Shown here: piece after piece, positions 33,449 through 45,120 of the stretch
Layout: every line of letters begins with the position of its first letter
Numbering within the stretch: position 1 is the first letter of the stretch
Source: Salvator merianae
Lineage: Eukaryota > Chordata > Lepidosauria > Squamata > Teiidae
DNA length: 64,000 nucleotides
Direction: 5' to 3'
NCBI GenBank assembly: GCA_003586115.2
Contig: QVOM02000029.1
Coordinates: 25,171,348 to 25,235,347, forward strand
Program-made: the position numbers and the translations under genes
The notes under the pieces: generated by a model
Told to the model about the DNA's origin: nothing
Database searches by the model: none
Seen by the model: the letters and a program-made list of their open reading frames with translations, nothing else

Positions 33449-33842
33449 GGCCCTTTCCACATTAGTGGACTGTTCCGGGTCATGCAGCTTGTCCAATAGC
33501 CCACTCCAAAGGCTGTCTGCATTCAGACCTGACTGGTAATGTTGAAGCCTGTGCCCAGCCTTCACAATTGCTGGGAGAGTGGCACTTTCTGGTGAACTGT
33601 TGGAATGGGGTTCCCATGGCATTCCAGCAGGCAGTACACCTTTTGTATTGCAGGATATGGACCCTGTTCTTCTTGTGGACCTCTTTAAAGATTTTGGCAC
33701 CATATCCCAGCCCACTGCTTTGTCCAATGTAGAAAAAGAAGTCTACAGAGGGGTGGTGCCTCACCGGTCTGTGTTAATGTGTGGATGAAAGAGGTCCGGA
33801 AGCAGACCATCTTCTGGTCTACAGGTAAGTGTGAAAAGGGTC
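33449..33842. mobile_element. Family A short-TIR element (394 bp)
   Basis: The ends are GGCCCTTTCCACATTAGTGG and GGTAAGTGTGAAAAGGGTC, flanked by CAA at 33446-33448 and 33843-33845. The ends fit the consensus seen in the other 3-bp-duplication elements here. Overlapping ORFs on both strands (33341-33788) are by-products of the near-symmetrical interior. Confidence 0.72.
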
Positions 33843-34554
33843 CAAGACTCCTAGAAGAACAATGAGGCCAGCCTTGCTGGAAGTCTGCTTTAAGTACTCT
33901 TAGAGCATTTTTATCACAGCAGTCAAATTCTGATTGCCATGTGAATATGTGTGGTAGCTGGACTTAAATGTACCTCTGGAAATACATGTACAGTCACTGT
34001 GGGATGCCCAAACTCTAGTGGTCTTCTGCTGACATTTCTGTCTGGTCCAGTGATTCCAGCTTTGCATTGGGGCTGCTACAGGCAGTACTTACCCTGCAGG
34101 CTCCAAGGGGTCACCCCAAAGTTTTCTGTCACCTCCATTGCTTTTGGGATGGTTCTCCACCACACCAGAGGCTTAGCCTGCCTCTGGTGTGTTTCCACAG
34201 TGAGTTTGACAGTGAGTTTGTCTAGTTCAGAAAGACATTTACTCTTGACCTTCAAAATGTTACATTTTTCATAAAGTTAGAAGTAGCTGAGATGGAAAGA
34301 CTTCCACATATACTACTGCTAAGTAATAGCCTTAAGGTTTAGTGTAGCATTACAGCTGAATTGCCAACTATTTTTCTTACTACAAATGTTGTAAAATATA
34401 ATGGGTAATGGATAAGAGGAATCTAAAGGCCTTTTCACACTGACCAGCCTAGAATGGTAGAATAATACCATCCTAGGCTGGTAGAGACCCGGAGGCACGG
34501 CAGCCATTTCTGTTGTGAGTGCTAGAACCATCCTGTACTGGGACATCAGCACTC

Positions 34555-34703
34555 ACGATGTGAACGGCCCATCCAGAGCAGGCTGGATCACCATGAGAGT
34601 GGCTGTGGCAATGTCCAGCCATAGCAACTGCTCCTGTTCAAGCTGTGGACAGCATTTTAGCTGAGTGTCTGCTCGCTCACTAAGGGCCAGGTGCAAACAG
34701 GCC
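34555..34703 (-). mobile_element. Family F element fragment with GCAAACAGGCC end
   Basis: CAAGCTGTGGACAGCATTTT and GCTCGCTCACTAAGGGCCAG followed by GTGCAAACAGGCC occur in reverse complement at 42998-43160. A foldback of CCAGCCTAGAATGG with CCATCCTAGGCTGG lies just upstream (34444-34481), next to another end-like motif GGCCTTTTCACACT at 34428. Confidence 0.55.
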
Positions 34704-36529
34704 CCATAACTCTAAATTTTTGAGGAGGACAAGTCTCAGAACAATGTTGATTTTAAGTAGACTGTTTTGGTTGAAATATGAAATTTTGGAACATGGCTAT
34801 ATCATTAAAGGTTTGTACATACATATGCTAACAAATTTGCATTTTGTTTTGAGCTTAGAGGACTATGAAAATGGCCCAAACGTGTCACCACAATCTTTGC
34901 CAAAATGGTTATATAGATGGGACAAAACTCAAGAATATTTTGTGTGTTCTGGCCACAAGGAATAATAGAGAAAATTAGAGTGGTTCATTTCCCCATATGT
35001 TTATCTTCTAGAAGTTGACTGGGAGTTAGAGACGAATGGATGCTACCTACCACCCATCCAACAAAAGAAATGACCATTTTTAATTAATTATTTTTTATTA
35101 TAGATTTATAGATTGCAGACCACCTAGAACACAGCCTGGGGCTAGTGTGACATGCAGATTGCATGATCATTGCATCGTAGCTACCTGCATACGTGGAATC
35201 ACTCCCATCTGCCTCTGGACCTGATCGTCTACCTATGGCACTCATCAGCACACTCTGAAGCCCTGCTATTGCCTCTAGAAGTTGCTAAAGATTTCTGGCT
35301 GCTGTTCTAGCAGCTGGAATTCCATCATCAGGTCACCATGAAGTCTCCTATGTTATAGCACCCTAATGGCCAGCATCATGACAACACACATGCTTGTGTC
35401 ACCTGGGAACAGCCCAGGTTTATAATGCTGTGGGACCAATATCATATCCCTGGCTAGATCCTGTCCTATACAGCCAACAAGCAAATGGGGAAAATAAATA
35501 AATAAATAAATAAATAGTCCCCAAAATGCATTCAGAACACTGAGACAAAATTGATTTTTTTTTTTTTGTTTGCTTGTTTCAAGCTGAAAACAAGTTATAA
35601 GAACTGTTCCATTTTCTCTTTAGAAAACAGCAGTTCATTTTCTAAATGTTATTTCCTATTTGCAACCATGCATACCATCATTCTCATAGCATGTGCTGAA
35701 CTGAATTAAGAAAAGGAAATGAGTGAAGCAGTAGTTCTTTGTTTGTGACCTTCAACAACCTTATGGCTGTCTAAGTCAAGAGTAGTCAAAAACATTTCAT
35801 TCAGAAGCAGGTTTCATTGCCATAGTAATAAATAAATGTGGGTCTCTTATTTCAGAAGTCCACAGTTTGGCAGGTAAAGAACAGCTGCTTTCGGCATTTA
35901 AATCTTCAGGTGAAAAAAATAAATCTGAATTTCCTGGACTGAGTGACATCAGATAAATCAGCCAGCAAAACTCTTTCACACCACCCTGTATCCTATATAG
36001 ATTTATTTCATTTACTCTAGCTAGATTTGAAATTTCACATTGATATAAAGCATGTTTAGATCATAACTGCTACTGTGGATTGGTATTTTGGGAAGCTAAC
36101 CAGCAGACTCCTTTCATGGTTTTTGAAAAATCGAGAGGCTCACAAAAAATGATTTATTGATACTCTGTCTTTTTACTTTTCTATGGGCAAATTGATTTTC
36201 TGGGAAAACAAAAACAAACAAAATCTTTGGGTTCCTAAAAAGCAGCAGAAGAACAGAAATGAACATAATACAAATAAAGGCTAGATCTAATCCTATCTAT
36301 GCCAGTCAACTACTTTCTGGGTCCTTGAGGACATTCCTTCCATAATCAAGTGCAGAAACAAAGGTCCTTTCCGCATTGGGCCTTATCGTAGAATATATCC
36401 AGAATAGGGACCTACCATCTGCATGCTGTATCTTACACTTCTGAAGGTAGTGAAGCTACAAGAAAGCCCTCACTTTGTGATTTTAAAACATAGATATGTT
36501 TATATCGAGGAGGTGCTCCTTCAGATTCA
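34704..36529. other. Unassigned DNA with an (AAAT)n run
   Basis: An (AAAT)n run is at about 35493-35515 and a T run at 35556-35567. A single end of a family A element (AGGTCCTTTCCGCATTGGGC) lies at 36361, but I cannot find its partner. No gene is supported. Confidence 0.4.
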
Positions 36530-37601
36530 TTCATTTATTTATTATTTGCATTTTATCCTGCCCTATACCCGAAGGTCTCAGGACGGGCTACAACATTAAA
36601 ATCCAATATAAAATGGACATACTAAAGCAATAACACTGTCTGAAAATGGTGAGGAAAAGCTGTTTCCTTATTTAGCCAAAGTCCAGGCAAACAGATGTGT
36701 CTTCACTACTTTCCTGAACATATAAAGTGAAAGGGCATGACACAACTCAGGGGGGAGACTATTCCATAGTCTGGAAGCCATCACTGAGGAGGCTCTATCC
36801 TGGGTGCCCACCCCTTTTGCTACTGGTGGTGATGGTACAACCAGAAGGGTGTCCCCTACACATCTTAAGGAACAAACAGGTAGATATGGAAGAAGGTGTT
36901 CCTTTAGATATTTTGGGTCCAAGTCATTTAAGGCTTTATAAGTTAAGGTTAACACTTAGAATTGGGCTCAGTAATGAATTGGCAGCTAGTGCAGCTCTTT
37001 TAAAACCAGTGTGATGTGCATCCGGCTAGCTGTCCCAGTCAGCAGCCTAGCAGCTGCATTTTGCACCAGCTGAAGCTTCCAAACAGTCTTCAAGGGCAGT
37101 CACATATAAAGAGAATTGCAATAGTCCAGTCTAGAAGTTACCAGAGCATGGATAACTGTGGCCAAATCATCTCTATCTAGAAGGGGCTTTAACTGTTGGA
37201 CCAGCTGTAGTTGGGAATAAGCACTCTTGGCCATGGCCCACACCTGAGGTTCAACCATCAGTGCAGAGTCCAAGAGCACCCCTAGATTTTGTACCTATCA
37301 CTACCAGGGCATTATAACCCCATAGAAAACAGGACATCTCACAGCTTAATGGACGTTGAGACCCAGTGATTCACAGCACCTCTGTCTTGTCTGGATTCAG
37401 CTTCGATTTATTTGTCCTCATCCAGTCCATTACTATCTCCAGGCACTTGTCAAGCACTTCAACCACCTCTCCTGATTCAGACGGAGCAGAGAGACAGAGT
37501 TGGATGCCATCTGCATATTGATGACACCTCACTCCAAATCTGCTGATGATCTCTCTCAGTGGCTTCATATAGATGTTAAAGAGCATGGGAGATAAGATTT
37601 A
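36530..37601 (-). pseudogene. L2-like LINE, copy A (C-terminal half and 3' tail)
   Basis: On the minus strand, from high to low coordinate: MLFNIYMKPLREIISRFGVR, then HQYADGIQLCLSAPS and NPDKTEVL, and at 36668-36955 MLTLTYKALNDLDPKYL...LWNSLPPELC, FRKVVKTHLFAW. The catalytic motif expected as YADD reads YADG, so it cannot be active. The 3' UTR ends with an AAAT-type tail near 36530. It is the same family as 13290-15287, and the source-like relative of the fragment at 39090-39336. Confidence 0.87.
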
Positions 37602-38430
37602 GGAATTTATATGTCACTATCAATATCTTGGACTCAGTAGTGATTTGGTAACCAGTGTAGTTCCTCTAAGACTGGCACGTGTGCATCCAGCAAGAAACTT
37701 TCATCAGCATTTGTGCTGACGCATTCTGCACTAGTTCCAGCTTCTGGACTGTCTTCAAGGGTAGTCCCATGTAGAATGTGTTACAGTAGTCTAGTCTTGA
37801 CCTTAACAGAAGATGGATCATAGTGACCAACCAGTCCCTATCCAAGAAAGACCAAAATTGACAGGCCAGTTAGAGATGAGGATAAGCACTCCCGGCCTCT
37901 GCTACCTCATGACCCTCAAGTGACAGCAGTGATTCAAGAAGAACCTCCAGATCAAGTGCCCTTTTTTTATAGGACAAAACAACCCCATTTAGAATTAGGT
38001 GCCATCTAACGTCCTAGACACAAAACCCTGTGACATACCAACAATACTTGTATTGTCAGGATTCAGTTTCAATGTAATGGTCCACATCCAGCCCATCACT
38101 GCTTCCAGGCAACAGTCAAGAGCCGTAACTGTCTCACTTGCCTAACAAGGAATAGAGATAGAGTTGGTGTCACTTTGCTCATCTTTCTCAGTGACTTCAT
38201 ATAGATGTTAAACAGCATAGGGGACTGAATCAATCCTCATGTAACTCATATGAGAACTCCCAAGTGACTGAACAAAAGTTCCCCAAGACTACCTTTTGGA
38301 GTCTACCTTGGAGATAGGAAGAAAACCACTTGCTAGCATTCCAAGGGACTTGCCAAGGCACTGTACACTCATAAGTGCCCTTGGTCGTGTGGACACCAGG
38401 TTCCTGGGGCTTCTTTGAGGTGATTGTTGC
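37602..38430 (-). pseudogene. L2-like LINE, copy B, abutting copy A
   Basis: A second minus-strand copy begins where copy A stops. It repeats the region after the reverse transcriptase core (compare GTCTTCAAGGGTAGTCCCAT at 37751 with GTCTTCAAGGGCAGTCACAT at 37088). It runs upstream to WFSSYLQGRLQKVVLGNFC near 38330. Both copies lie head to tail, possibly by insertion or unequal exchange. Many stops. Confidence 0.8.
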
Positions 38431-39071
38431 CACACAAGTGAAGGCAGCCTGATATTTTCTGTAGTTTAGCTGTCTTATGGAAATGTTCTGTGGACAACCA
38501 CTGGGGAAGAAGGCAGGTTACTATTGTCTTGCAGCCAGGCTCCACATATCACTGTTTCTTGGAGAAGAAGTGGCAAAAAGATTTCAGAACTTTCCCACTT
38601 TCTTCCAGGGGACAGATGGTGGATGCCGAGTCTTCACAGTAATGCCCAACCTTTACTGGCAAAACCATCTAGCATTTTGTTTTACCAGCTGTCTCCAAAT
38701 TAACACACAGAAATGAAACAAGACTGGGAATGTTCCTAAGAATACAAATCATGCATATTGGCAAGATTATCAGGTACTTTATAAAATGTTGCTGTTTTTG
38801 ACTACTGTAGCATGTGTAATGACCTCAACTGCTGCATCAGTTCTGAAAATCTGGTTTGGATTCATCATACAATGTAGAGTATTTGTTAAAGGAATTAAAA
38901 CACTAGTGGCTTAGGGGAGATTATTCAATAAGTGCCTACTGAAGACAGCTTTTCTGGTAGTCTTTCCCTGGGTGAAAATTGTGCATATATATAATCAGAT
39001 AATAAATATATCCTCTCTTAGCAATAACAGCAAAGCTGACATTGGGGACAGTTAAGTGTGAAGAATGTATG
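38431..39071. other. Unassigned DNA
   Basis: No supported gene or repeat. A 79-codon ORF (38477-38716) has no recognisable domain. Confidence 0.45.
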
Positions 39072-39354
39072 TTTGGTGTGGAGAATGGCATGAAGTTCAG
39101 GGGGGAGACTATTCCATAGTCTGGAAGCCATCACTGAGAAGGCCCTATCCTGGGTGCCCACCCCTTTTGCTACTGGTGGTGATGGTACAACCAGAAGGGT
39201 GTCCCCTACAGATCTTAAGGAACAAGCAGGTAGATATGGAAGAAGGTGTTCCTTTAGATATTTTGGGCCCAAGTCATTTAAGGCTTTATAAGTTAAGGTT
39301 AACACTTTGAATTGGGTTCAGTAATGAATTGGCAGCTTTGGTGTGGAGAATGGC
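39072..39354 (-). repeat. L2-like fragment insertion with 18-bp direct repeats
   Basis: TTTGGTGTGGAGAATGGC occurs exactly at 39072-39089 and 39337-39354. The 247 bp between are an L2-like segment about 97 percent identical to 36747-36986 (seven substitutions in about 240 bp), in the same orientation. The segment is internal to the LINE: it has no 3' UTR or AAAT tail. That is unusual for normal target-primed insertion and favours repair using a nearby template. Confidence 0.85.
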
Positions 39355-39971
39355 CAGAGAAGATAGCATATATAATGGAAACTTGCACAGAACCATGGAG
39401 CAGAAAGCACTCCTAGCACAAAGTCAGTGGATAATCAACAAAATCTTGGAAACTGTTAAGACATCAATGTGTAAGACTTTTTAATCCTGCTCTGAGAGAC
39501 TGCCCATATCTTTGACAGCAGGTTTGTTGCTTTATGATGGAATAAAGGTAGTCTAATGTACCCTTAGTTTAAAAGAGTTGTAATTTACAATTTGAATAGA
39601 GACATTTCTACCATTATAAACTAGATGGGACAAGAGAGATGCACATCACAGAATGCATATTTAAGCACAACAGGCAAGATATTTATATAGTTGTGCTGAT
39701 TTTCAGAGACAAAGTCATGTTCACTCCATCTAGTGGACTTTTGCAGAACTGCAGATTGCCTCAAGCTAACCCCCCACGGCTTTTCCCTAAAACATCTCCA
39801 AGTACGGAACGAGGCCCACATGTGAGAGACTAACAGAAAGAGAAGGAAAGAGGCATTAAATGCAATTCACCCATTCTCTTTGTATAACAATAGTAGGAAA
39901 ATGTTAAATCCACTGACAGAATTTATTTTGGACCTATGCCCTGAATACTCCTTTGAAATCTGAAAAAATTA
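39355..39971. other. Unassigned DNA
   Basis: No feature is supported. Overlapping ORFs at 39621-39833 on opposite strands have no domain. Confidence 0.45.
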
Positions 39972-40093
39972 TCTGTGTCTCCATTACACAGTAGAGGCAC
40001 TTTAATCAGCCTCTCAAGGCAGCTGGTCTTTCTTGGGAATAAAGGAAACTGGCCTCATTTAAGGTGCCTTTGCTGCTTAATGGAGACACAGCT
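39972..40093. mobile_element. Short MITE, TIR family GGCTGTGTCTCC, second copy
   Basis: TCTGTGTCTCCATTACACAG at the left and AATGGAGACACAGCT at the right form the inverted ends. The internal blocks CAGT...GGCAC and GTGCC...GCTG are also complementary. It matches 1317-1433. Confidence 0.65.
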
Positions 40094-40777
40094 TTAGATT
40101 TTGAAGGACTCTGAAGTAGATCTAAACTGGATGTAAAGTTCTGTTGCAGTAAAATCTTATCTGGTGTTTAGTGCAGCCTATGCAGTCCTCCACAGCAAAG
40201 GTGTCTGTTGAACAGTTGCATTTTATTAAGCTGAAGATGGAGCCAATCCTATTCCAGCTGGCATCTGGCACTGCTAATTAATGTGTCTTCAGGGGCACTG
40301 CTTGCCAATAATAGCATTTTAAAGAAGGTGGATCTTGAGTGCCTGCTACTGCTGAACCATGAAGTAATAAACGATCTAACCCCTCCTCTAAAAACCAAAG
40401 CAACCATAAATGCATAAACAAATCCAACACTATTTATCGGAAAAGAGATTGCAAGAGGACTTTCCTGTAAGGGAGTGCACTTGTGGAATTTTGGTTTCAA
40501 TAAGAATGTCTAGTAAATAAAAATGAGTTTGTATATTTCAAGGAACTGAAGATTTATTCCTACCTTCAGGACTGATTTGACACTATACTTTGCTAAAATT
40601 ACTGCTTGCATAGACCACAACATTTTCACTTTTCTCCAGCTTACATTTGTGATCCTGGTGAAAACATACTGATGTAGTTTTCCACTTCTTGTTTTCTGAT
40701 TTCCAGTCAAAAATCTCACAATTTTGAATAAAGTTCTGTGTTTCTTTCCTCCCCTGTTTTACTAGCAACTTAACATC
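40094..40777. other. Unassigned DNA
   Basis: No gene is supported; ORFs of 61-83 codons on the minus strand overlap and carry no domain. Confidence 0.45.
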
Positions 40778-40780
40778 TAA

Positions 40781-40996
40781 AGGATGTGATCAGACACAAA
40801 AAAAAAAAGCATCTCTGAGGTGGCTCAGAGACAGCTTCGAGGTGGGATTGTTCACACACTAGTCTGCCCCTCCTCTTTCCCATGAACATTCTATGCCAGA
40901 AAAGGTGGATTAGAGAAGGCTTGGAAACATGAGGGTCACACACTGTCTCTATGAGGCACCTCCAAGTCACCCCTTTTATTGTGTCTGAACACAGCT
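40781..40996. mobile_element. MITE with TGATCAGACACAA ends (216 bp)
   Basis: The left end is AGGATGTGATCAGACACAA, the right end TTGTGTCTGAACACAGCT. TAA flanks both sides (40778-40780 and 40997-40999), a 3-bp duplication as in PIF/Harbinger elements. An A run follows the left end. Related ends occur at 21098-21493. Confidence 0.75.
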
Positions 40997-40999
40997 TAA

Positions 41000-41584
41000 G
41001 ACTCGTAGTGATCTGGGATGGAGATGCTTTCCTCAGTTGATTTGCAATAGTAGAGACCAAGGTCAAGTCCAGCAATGGAAGCTATTATACATGTAGTTAA
41101 AACCTGGTAAGAGGACTGCTTTACTAATCTAGGTCAATCGATTTTTTGACCAGAGTTTCCCTAATCTCTGGTTGGCCATAGGCAGAAATAAATTGGAAAA
41201 TGTGGTTTTGGAACACACAACTGTTTATGGTAACTCAATAGCCATATACAATGTCACAAAACTGAAGGTTAAAGTCTGTTCCTATGACTGGGCCTAGGGA
41301 AAATCTAAGATTTTTGTTCCCCAGGGAAACTGCTACAGACTTATAGACTGTCTCCAGAAGCCAAGAGGCAACCTGGGGTATCCATAAGAACTGGCATTGC
41401 CTCTTGCCATGTTTGGCAAAGTCCAGCTTATCTACATGTCTGGCAAGGTGCATATAACATTGCTTCACCAGGGACTTCCAGAAACTCATCATCATCACAT
41501 GGATTGTTTGCCATCTGGAAGTGGCCATGATGTAAGATCTGCAATTTTGTCCAGTCTGTTGAAGTAATACATTAGGTTACACTT
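41000..41584. other. Possible upstream remainder of the CR1-like LINE
   Basis: No intact frame. A minus-strand ORF at 41235-41528 is not supported. The region leads into the LINE end at 41585 and may be its more decayed upstream part. Confidence 0.35.
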
Positions 41585-42122
41585 AAGAAAAAGTGCAGAA
41601 ACGGGCAACCTGAATGATCAGGAGGCTGGGAACACTTTCCGCATGAGATCAGACTGCAAGATCTAGGCCTCTTCAGCCTTGAAGATGACATTTAAAAGGT
41701 GACCTGACTGAAGTGTATAAAATCAATGCATGGTGTGGACATAGTGGACAGAGATAAATTATTTTCTCTATATTAGAACCAGGAGGAAGTATTTTTTTCA
41801 CCCAGAGAGTCATCGGTCTATGGAATTTACTGTCAGAAGAGGTGGTGACAGCAATGTGCCTGGATTGCTTTAAGAAAGGGTCAGACAAATCCACAGAGGA
41901 CAGGAGTATCCAACAATGGCCAATGAATGACCAGTTACAGGTTGGAGAGGCAGGCAGGATGGTACTAAAGGCCATTTGCAGTCAAGAGCAAGTGAGGGTT
42001 TTGCTTTTGTCTTCTTCTTGAGAATGCTCAGAAGCAATTGGTGGGCCACTTTGTGAGACAGAATGTTGGACTAGATGAACTGTGGCCTGATCCAGCCGGG
42101 CTCCTCTTATGTTCCTTAAGCT
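41585..42122 (+). mobile_element. CR1-like LINE 3' end (TTATGTTC-tail type)
   Basis: AAAGTGCAGAAACGGGCAAC, GATCTAGGCCTCTTCAGCC and CATCGGTCTATGGAATTTAC match 46790-47060. The encoded end (RVIGLWNLLSEEVVTA-like) is broken by stops. The 3' UTR runs through GTGGCCTGATCCAGC to TCTTATGTTCC. Confidence 0.8.
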
Positions 42123-42997
42123 ATGTTTTTAAGCTATGTTTCCTTGTGACTGACTAGCTAAAAACGTTTATGCAACACTGTGTTCCATATTAAAAGAACT
42201 ATTAGCATTAAAACCATAATAGTGCAGGAACTAAAGTCTCTAAATTTAAAAGAAAGCAGCAGAAATGTTTGAAAACAGCAAGTAAATAAATAAATTGGAC
42301 CCAAATTTCCTTGTATGTATTGACAGCTTATGATCACACTCTAGAGCCTCATATCTATACAAGTAGCACAGTGTAGAGGGCAAAAAGGCTTTTATATTTG
42401 TCAAGGAGTTAATTTTGCCTCTAGTAATAAATACGTGCACAGAGAATTGTTTGGGGACTTTGCTGCACAACACCCAAGAACAATTCCTCTCCTAACTTTA
42501 TAATACATAGAAGAATCAATGGGATGTCAGCAAGCATAAAATGGCAAATAATTGGACAGATGAAATATAGGAAGTGCTTGTTGTATTATGAGTTGCAGCA
42601 ATTTGTGAAGGTACGAGATAGCAAAACGGAGTGGTTTTTATAAGTTTCCCTTGCACTGTTGATTTCATTTTTTACTTAATGGCTACTACATAAAAGGGAG
42701 CCCCTAAGCTGTTCTGTCTTTTATAAAGAATCAGAAGTGTTCTATATGCTTTCAAGATCAAAAGTTTAATGAGCTTGTCATTCCTACAGCCACACAGCTT
42801 GGTGATGTTCAACAGCAACTGCAAGAAAAAGAAAGAAGCATCTACATGACATGAAACAAAAGCCTATTAATATGGAGAAGATCCTGTCATTGAGAAAACT
42901 TGATCTATGACACTTCCGAAATCAGTTTGGCACTGTTTTACTAATACCAAGCTAGACAACTTCCTTGAATTTGGAGGATGAATTTGGGATGATTTAA
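42123..42997. other. Unassigned DNA
   Basis: No gene or named repeat is supported. Confidence 0.45.
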
Positions 42998-43160
42998 GGC
43001 CTGTTTGCACTTGACCCTTAGTGAGCGAGCAAAAGCTCACTTGGTCAATGCGTCCACATGGCCCCACCAATGCAGTGTCTGGTAGCATCTACAACTGCTC
43101 CCAGATGCTACTAGCTGTGGACAGCCAAAATGCTGTCCACAGCTTGAATGGGAGCAGCTG
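42998..43160 (+). mobile_element. Family F element fragment with GGCCTGTTTGC end
   Basis: Begins GGCCTGTTTGCACTTGACCC after TAA and contains AGTGAGCGAGC...GCTCACT and AGCTGTGGACAGCC...GCTGTCCACAGCT hairpins. The same parts occur in reverse complement at 34555-34703. The right terminus is unclear. Confidence 0.55.
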
Positions 43161-43501
43161 GATGGCTTCTAGTCAGCTGTGTTTGCACCTTATGTTATAC
43201 CCTACAAAGCAGGTGTGAACTATATAGCTCAGGAACATGGGATACTGAAAATAGAGCATACTTTCTCTATCCTGGTCCTATGGAAAACCTCATTGTAATA
43301 ATCCACAAACAGAATGCACAAGCAGAAAGCACATCCCCCTAGCTTGAAATACGGTGGGAAATCTTTACAGCAGTGCACAAGGAAGCACATCTGGAAGTGT
43401 CACCAGAAGTGTCACTTAAAAGGTGTTGTATGCAGTGCTTTGGATATAATGGTTTTAATGGGGAAGATAGCTCACCCAGGCAATTAGCTCTAAATGAGAT
43501 C

Positions 43502-43862
43502 TATTAGAATGTGTTGAGGTCACAGTGACCGTAATATGCTTTGTCCATAATCTAATGCAAGTTTGCTTAGACTGTTACCTGTGTAGATAAAAAGACATCT
43601 GCTCTGTTGTTATGCCGGCTCAGCAGAGTAGTGCCAGATCTCTGATTGATAGATAGTTGTATATAGTTAGAGGTTGCATAGCTGTTATTATTATTTCATC
43701 CAGTGCTACTTGCTTTCCGAATGCTTTGCTTTTACTATGAAACCAAGCTACAATAAACTTCTCTATGAGGATGAGTATGCTGCCTCCAGACCTCTGTGTT
43801 TTAACTCTACTACGTGGAGACGCGAGTAAGTCTTCGACCGCCTACACTCCGCTACTCTGACA
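43502..43862 (+). mobile_element. Solo LTR, probable Ty1/copia type (361 bp)
   Basis: The block is flanked by the 5-bp duplication AGATC (43497-43501 and 43863-43867). It starts TATTAGAATGTGTTG, which is one base from the TGTTAGAA start common in Ty1/copia LTRs, and ends ...CTCTGACA, giving a TG...CA frame with one mutated base. AATAAA occurs at about 43752, with a CpG-bearing stretch (about 43813-43850) after it, as in R-U5 regions. No internal domain, primer-binding site or second LTR is in the window, so recombination to a solo LTR is inferred. Confidence 0.7.
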
Positions 43863-43867
43863 AGATC

Positions 43868-44839
43868 TTTACACTATGGTTTTAAAAATATTGAACTGGC
43901 ACAGTAACTCTATAAAAGAACAATCAAAAGACAAGAAAAAATACCTCTGTACAAAGATCAGATCAAATCAAAACACCAGCTTTATTAAAGCAGTGAGAGA
44001 AGCTCAAAAACAGTTTAAACATACAGAAATGATGGCTTTTGACAACAATCAGCTAACTGGGTGAACTGTCAAGGCTATAGCACTGAGTGCCATTCTTATG
44101 TAGTCAAAGATAGAGGTCTCCCTCTTTGCAGCATACTGAACATGTGCACAGGGTCAAATAAGGTACAAATATTCCTATTGTCGACTTTTTATGAATGGTG
44201 CTCAGTTTTGATAGGTTGTAACAGAAAGGAGTGAATAGAAGGGAAAAGAAGGGGAAAACTACCTAAAATATTCCCTACAAGAATATCTTCAGTACAAGAA
44301 GACCCTAGCTTATCCAGGAGCAGCCAGTTCTTGCCCTCAGAGGCAAAGGGGATTTGTGATCAATGATCTGCTGCTGAGAATGAAGCTTCAAAGTTTGATA
44401 AAATTTCCAGTGGAGCTGCTGAGCTTCAGAAAAGCACAACTCTGTGTCAGCAAAGCAGCAAAATCAGTGTTTTGGGTCTGTGCCTTACCCAAGGCACAGA
44501 TCTGAGTCTGGGCTGCTTCAGGCTGAAATGGCAAGATGGAGACAAGCAAAACAGAGCATAGCAAAGAATAGTAGCAGCAATTCCAAAGTGACAGCATAGA
44601 GATGGTGATGATGTAGCGTGTGCTAGCATGTGCATCTGGCTGCTCCTGATGTGTATTTTTATGCAAACCTGAACCGTGGGGGTGTCCCTGATCTTAGGTT
44701 GTGCTCGGGGTGGGGCTTAGGGGCTGTGCTAATTGAAGTCAATGGGCAAGCTCTGTAAAAATGTGAAGGGGAGGGGCACCAGTTGTATAATGTTTATGTC
44801 ACTAATTATCATAGTCTTTCTTCTGAATAAATGTGTCCA
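43868..44839. other. Unassigned DNA
   Basis: No supported gene. ORFs at 43876-44064 and on the minus strand at 44388-44666 have no domain. Confidence 0.45.
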
Positions 44840-45120
44840 GGAGGATGAACACACTTCTAGACAGTGCTGATGAGCTTAAATGGGTGACCTTTACTTTAAA
44901 CAAAAGTCAATGTGGATCCTCATTACAAAGATGGATCCTGGTCTAGTACAGTGATCCAGACTCTCTGGTCCAAGTTCCCTGTACTTGCAAACTATGTGCC
45001 AATTGTATTTATGATACCTATGTTTATTTCTGTTGGTTAAAAGTGTCTGTATCTTGGCAAAGTCATGTCCCTTGGTGGTACAACACTCTGAAACCACAGG
45101 ATTATGGACAATGTCTGTTA
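44840..45120. repeat. Unclassified interspersed repeat, copy 3
   Basis: Contains AAATGGGTGACCTTTACTTT, GGTCC...CCCTGTACTTGCAAAC, AAAAGTGTCTGTATCTTGGC and AACACTCTGAAACCAC. These match 25084-25600 and, in part, 5580-5975. Class unknown. Confidence 0.5.

Noticed and set aside
33341..33788. Overlapping ORFs of 69-128 codons on both strands
   Set aside because: They overlap a MITE with near-symmetrical sequence; no protein family is recognised.
34428..34600. Complete family A element
   Set aside because: The left end GGCCTTTTCACACT is clear but no partner end with a matching 3-bp flank could be fixed.
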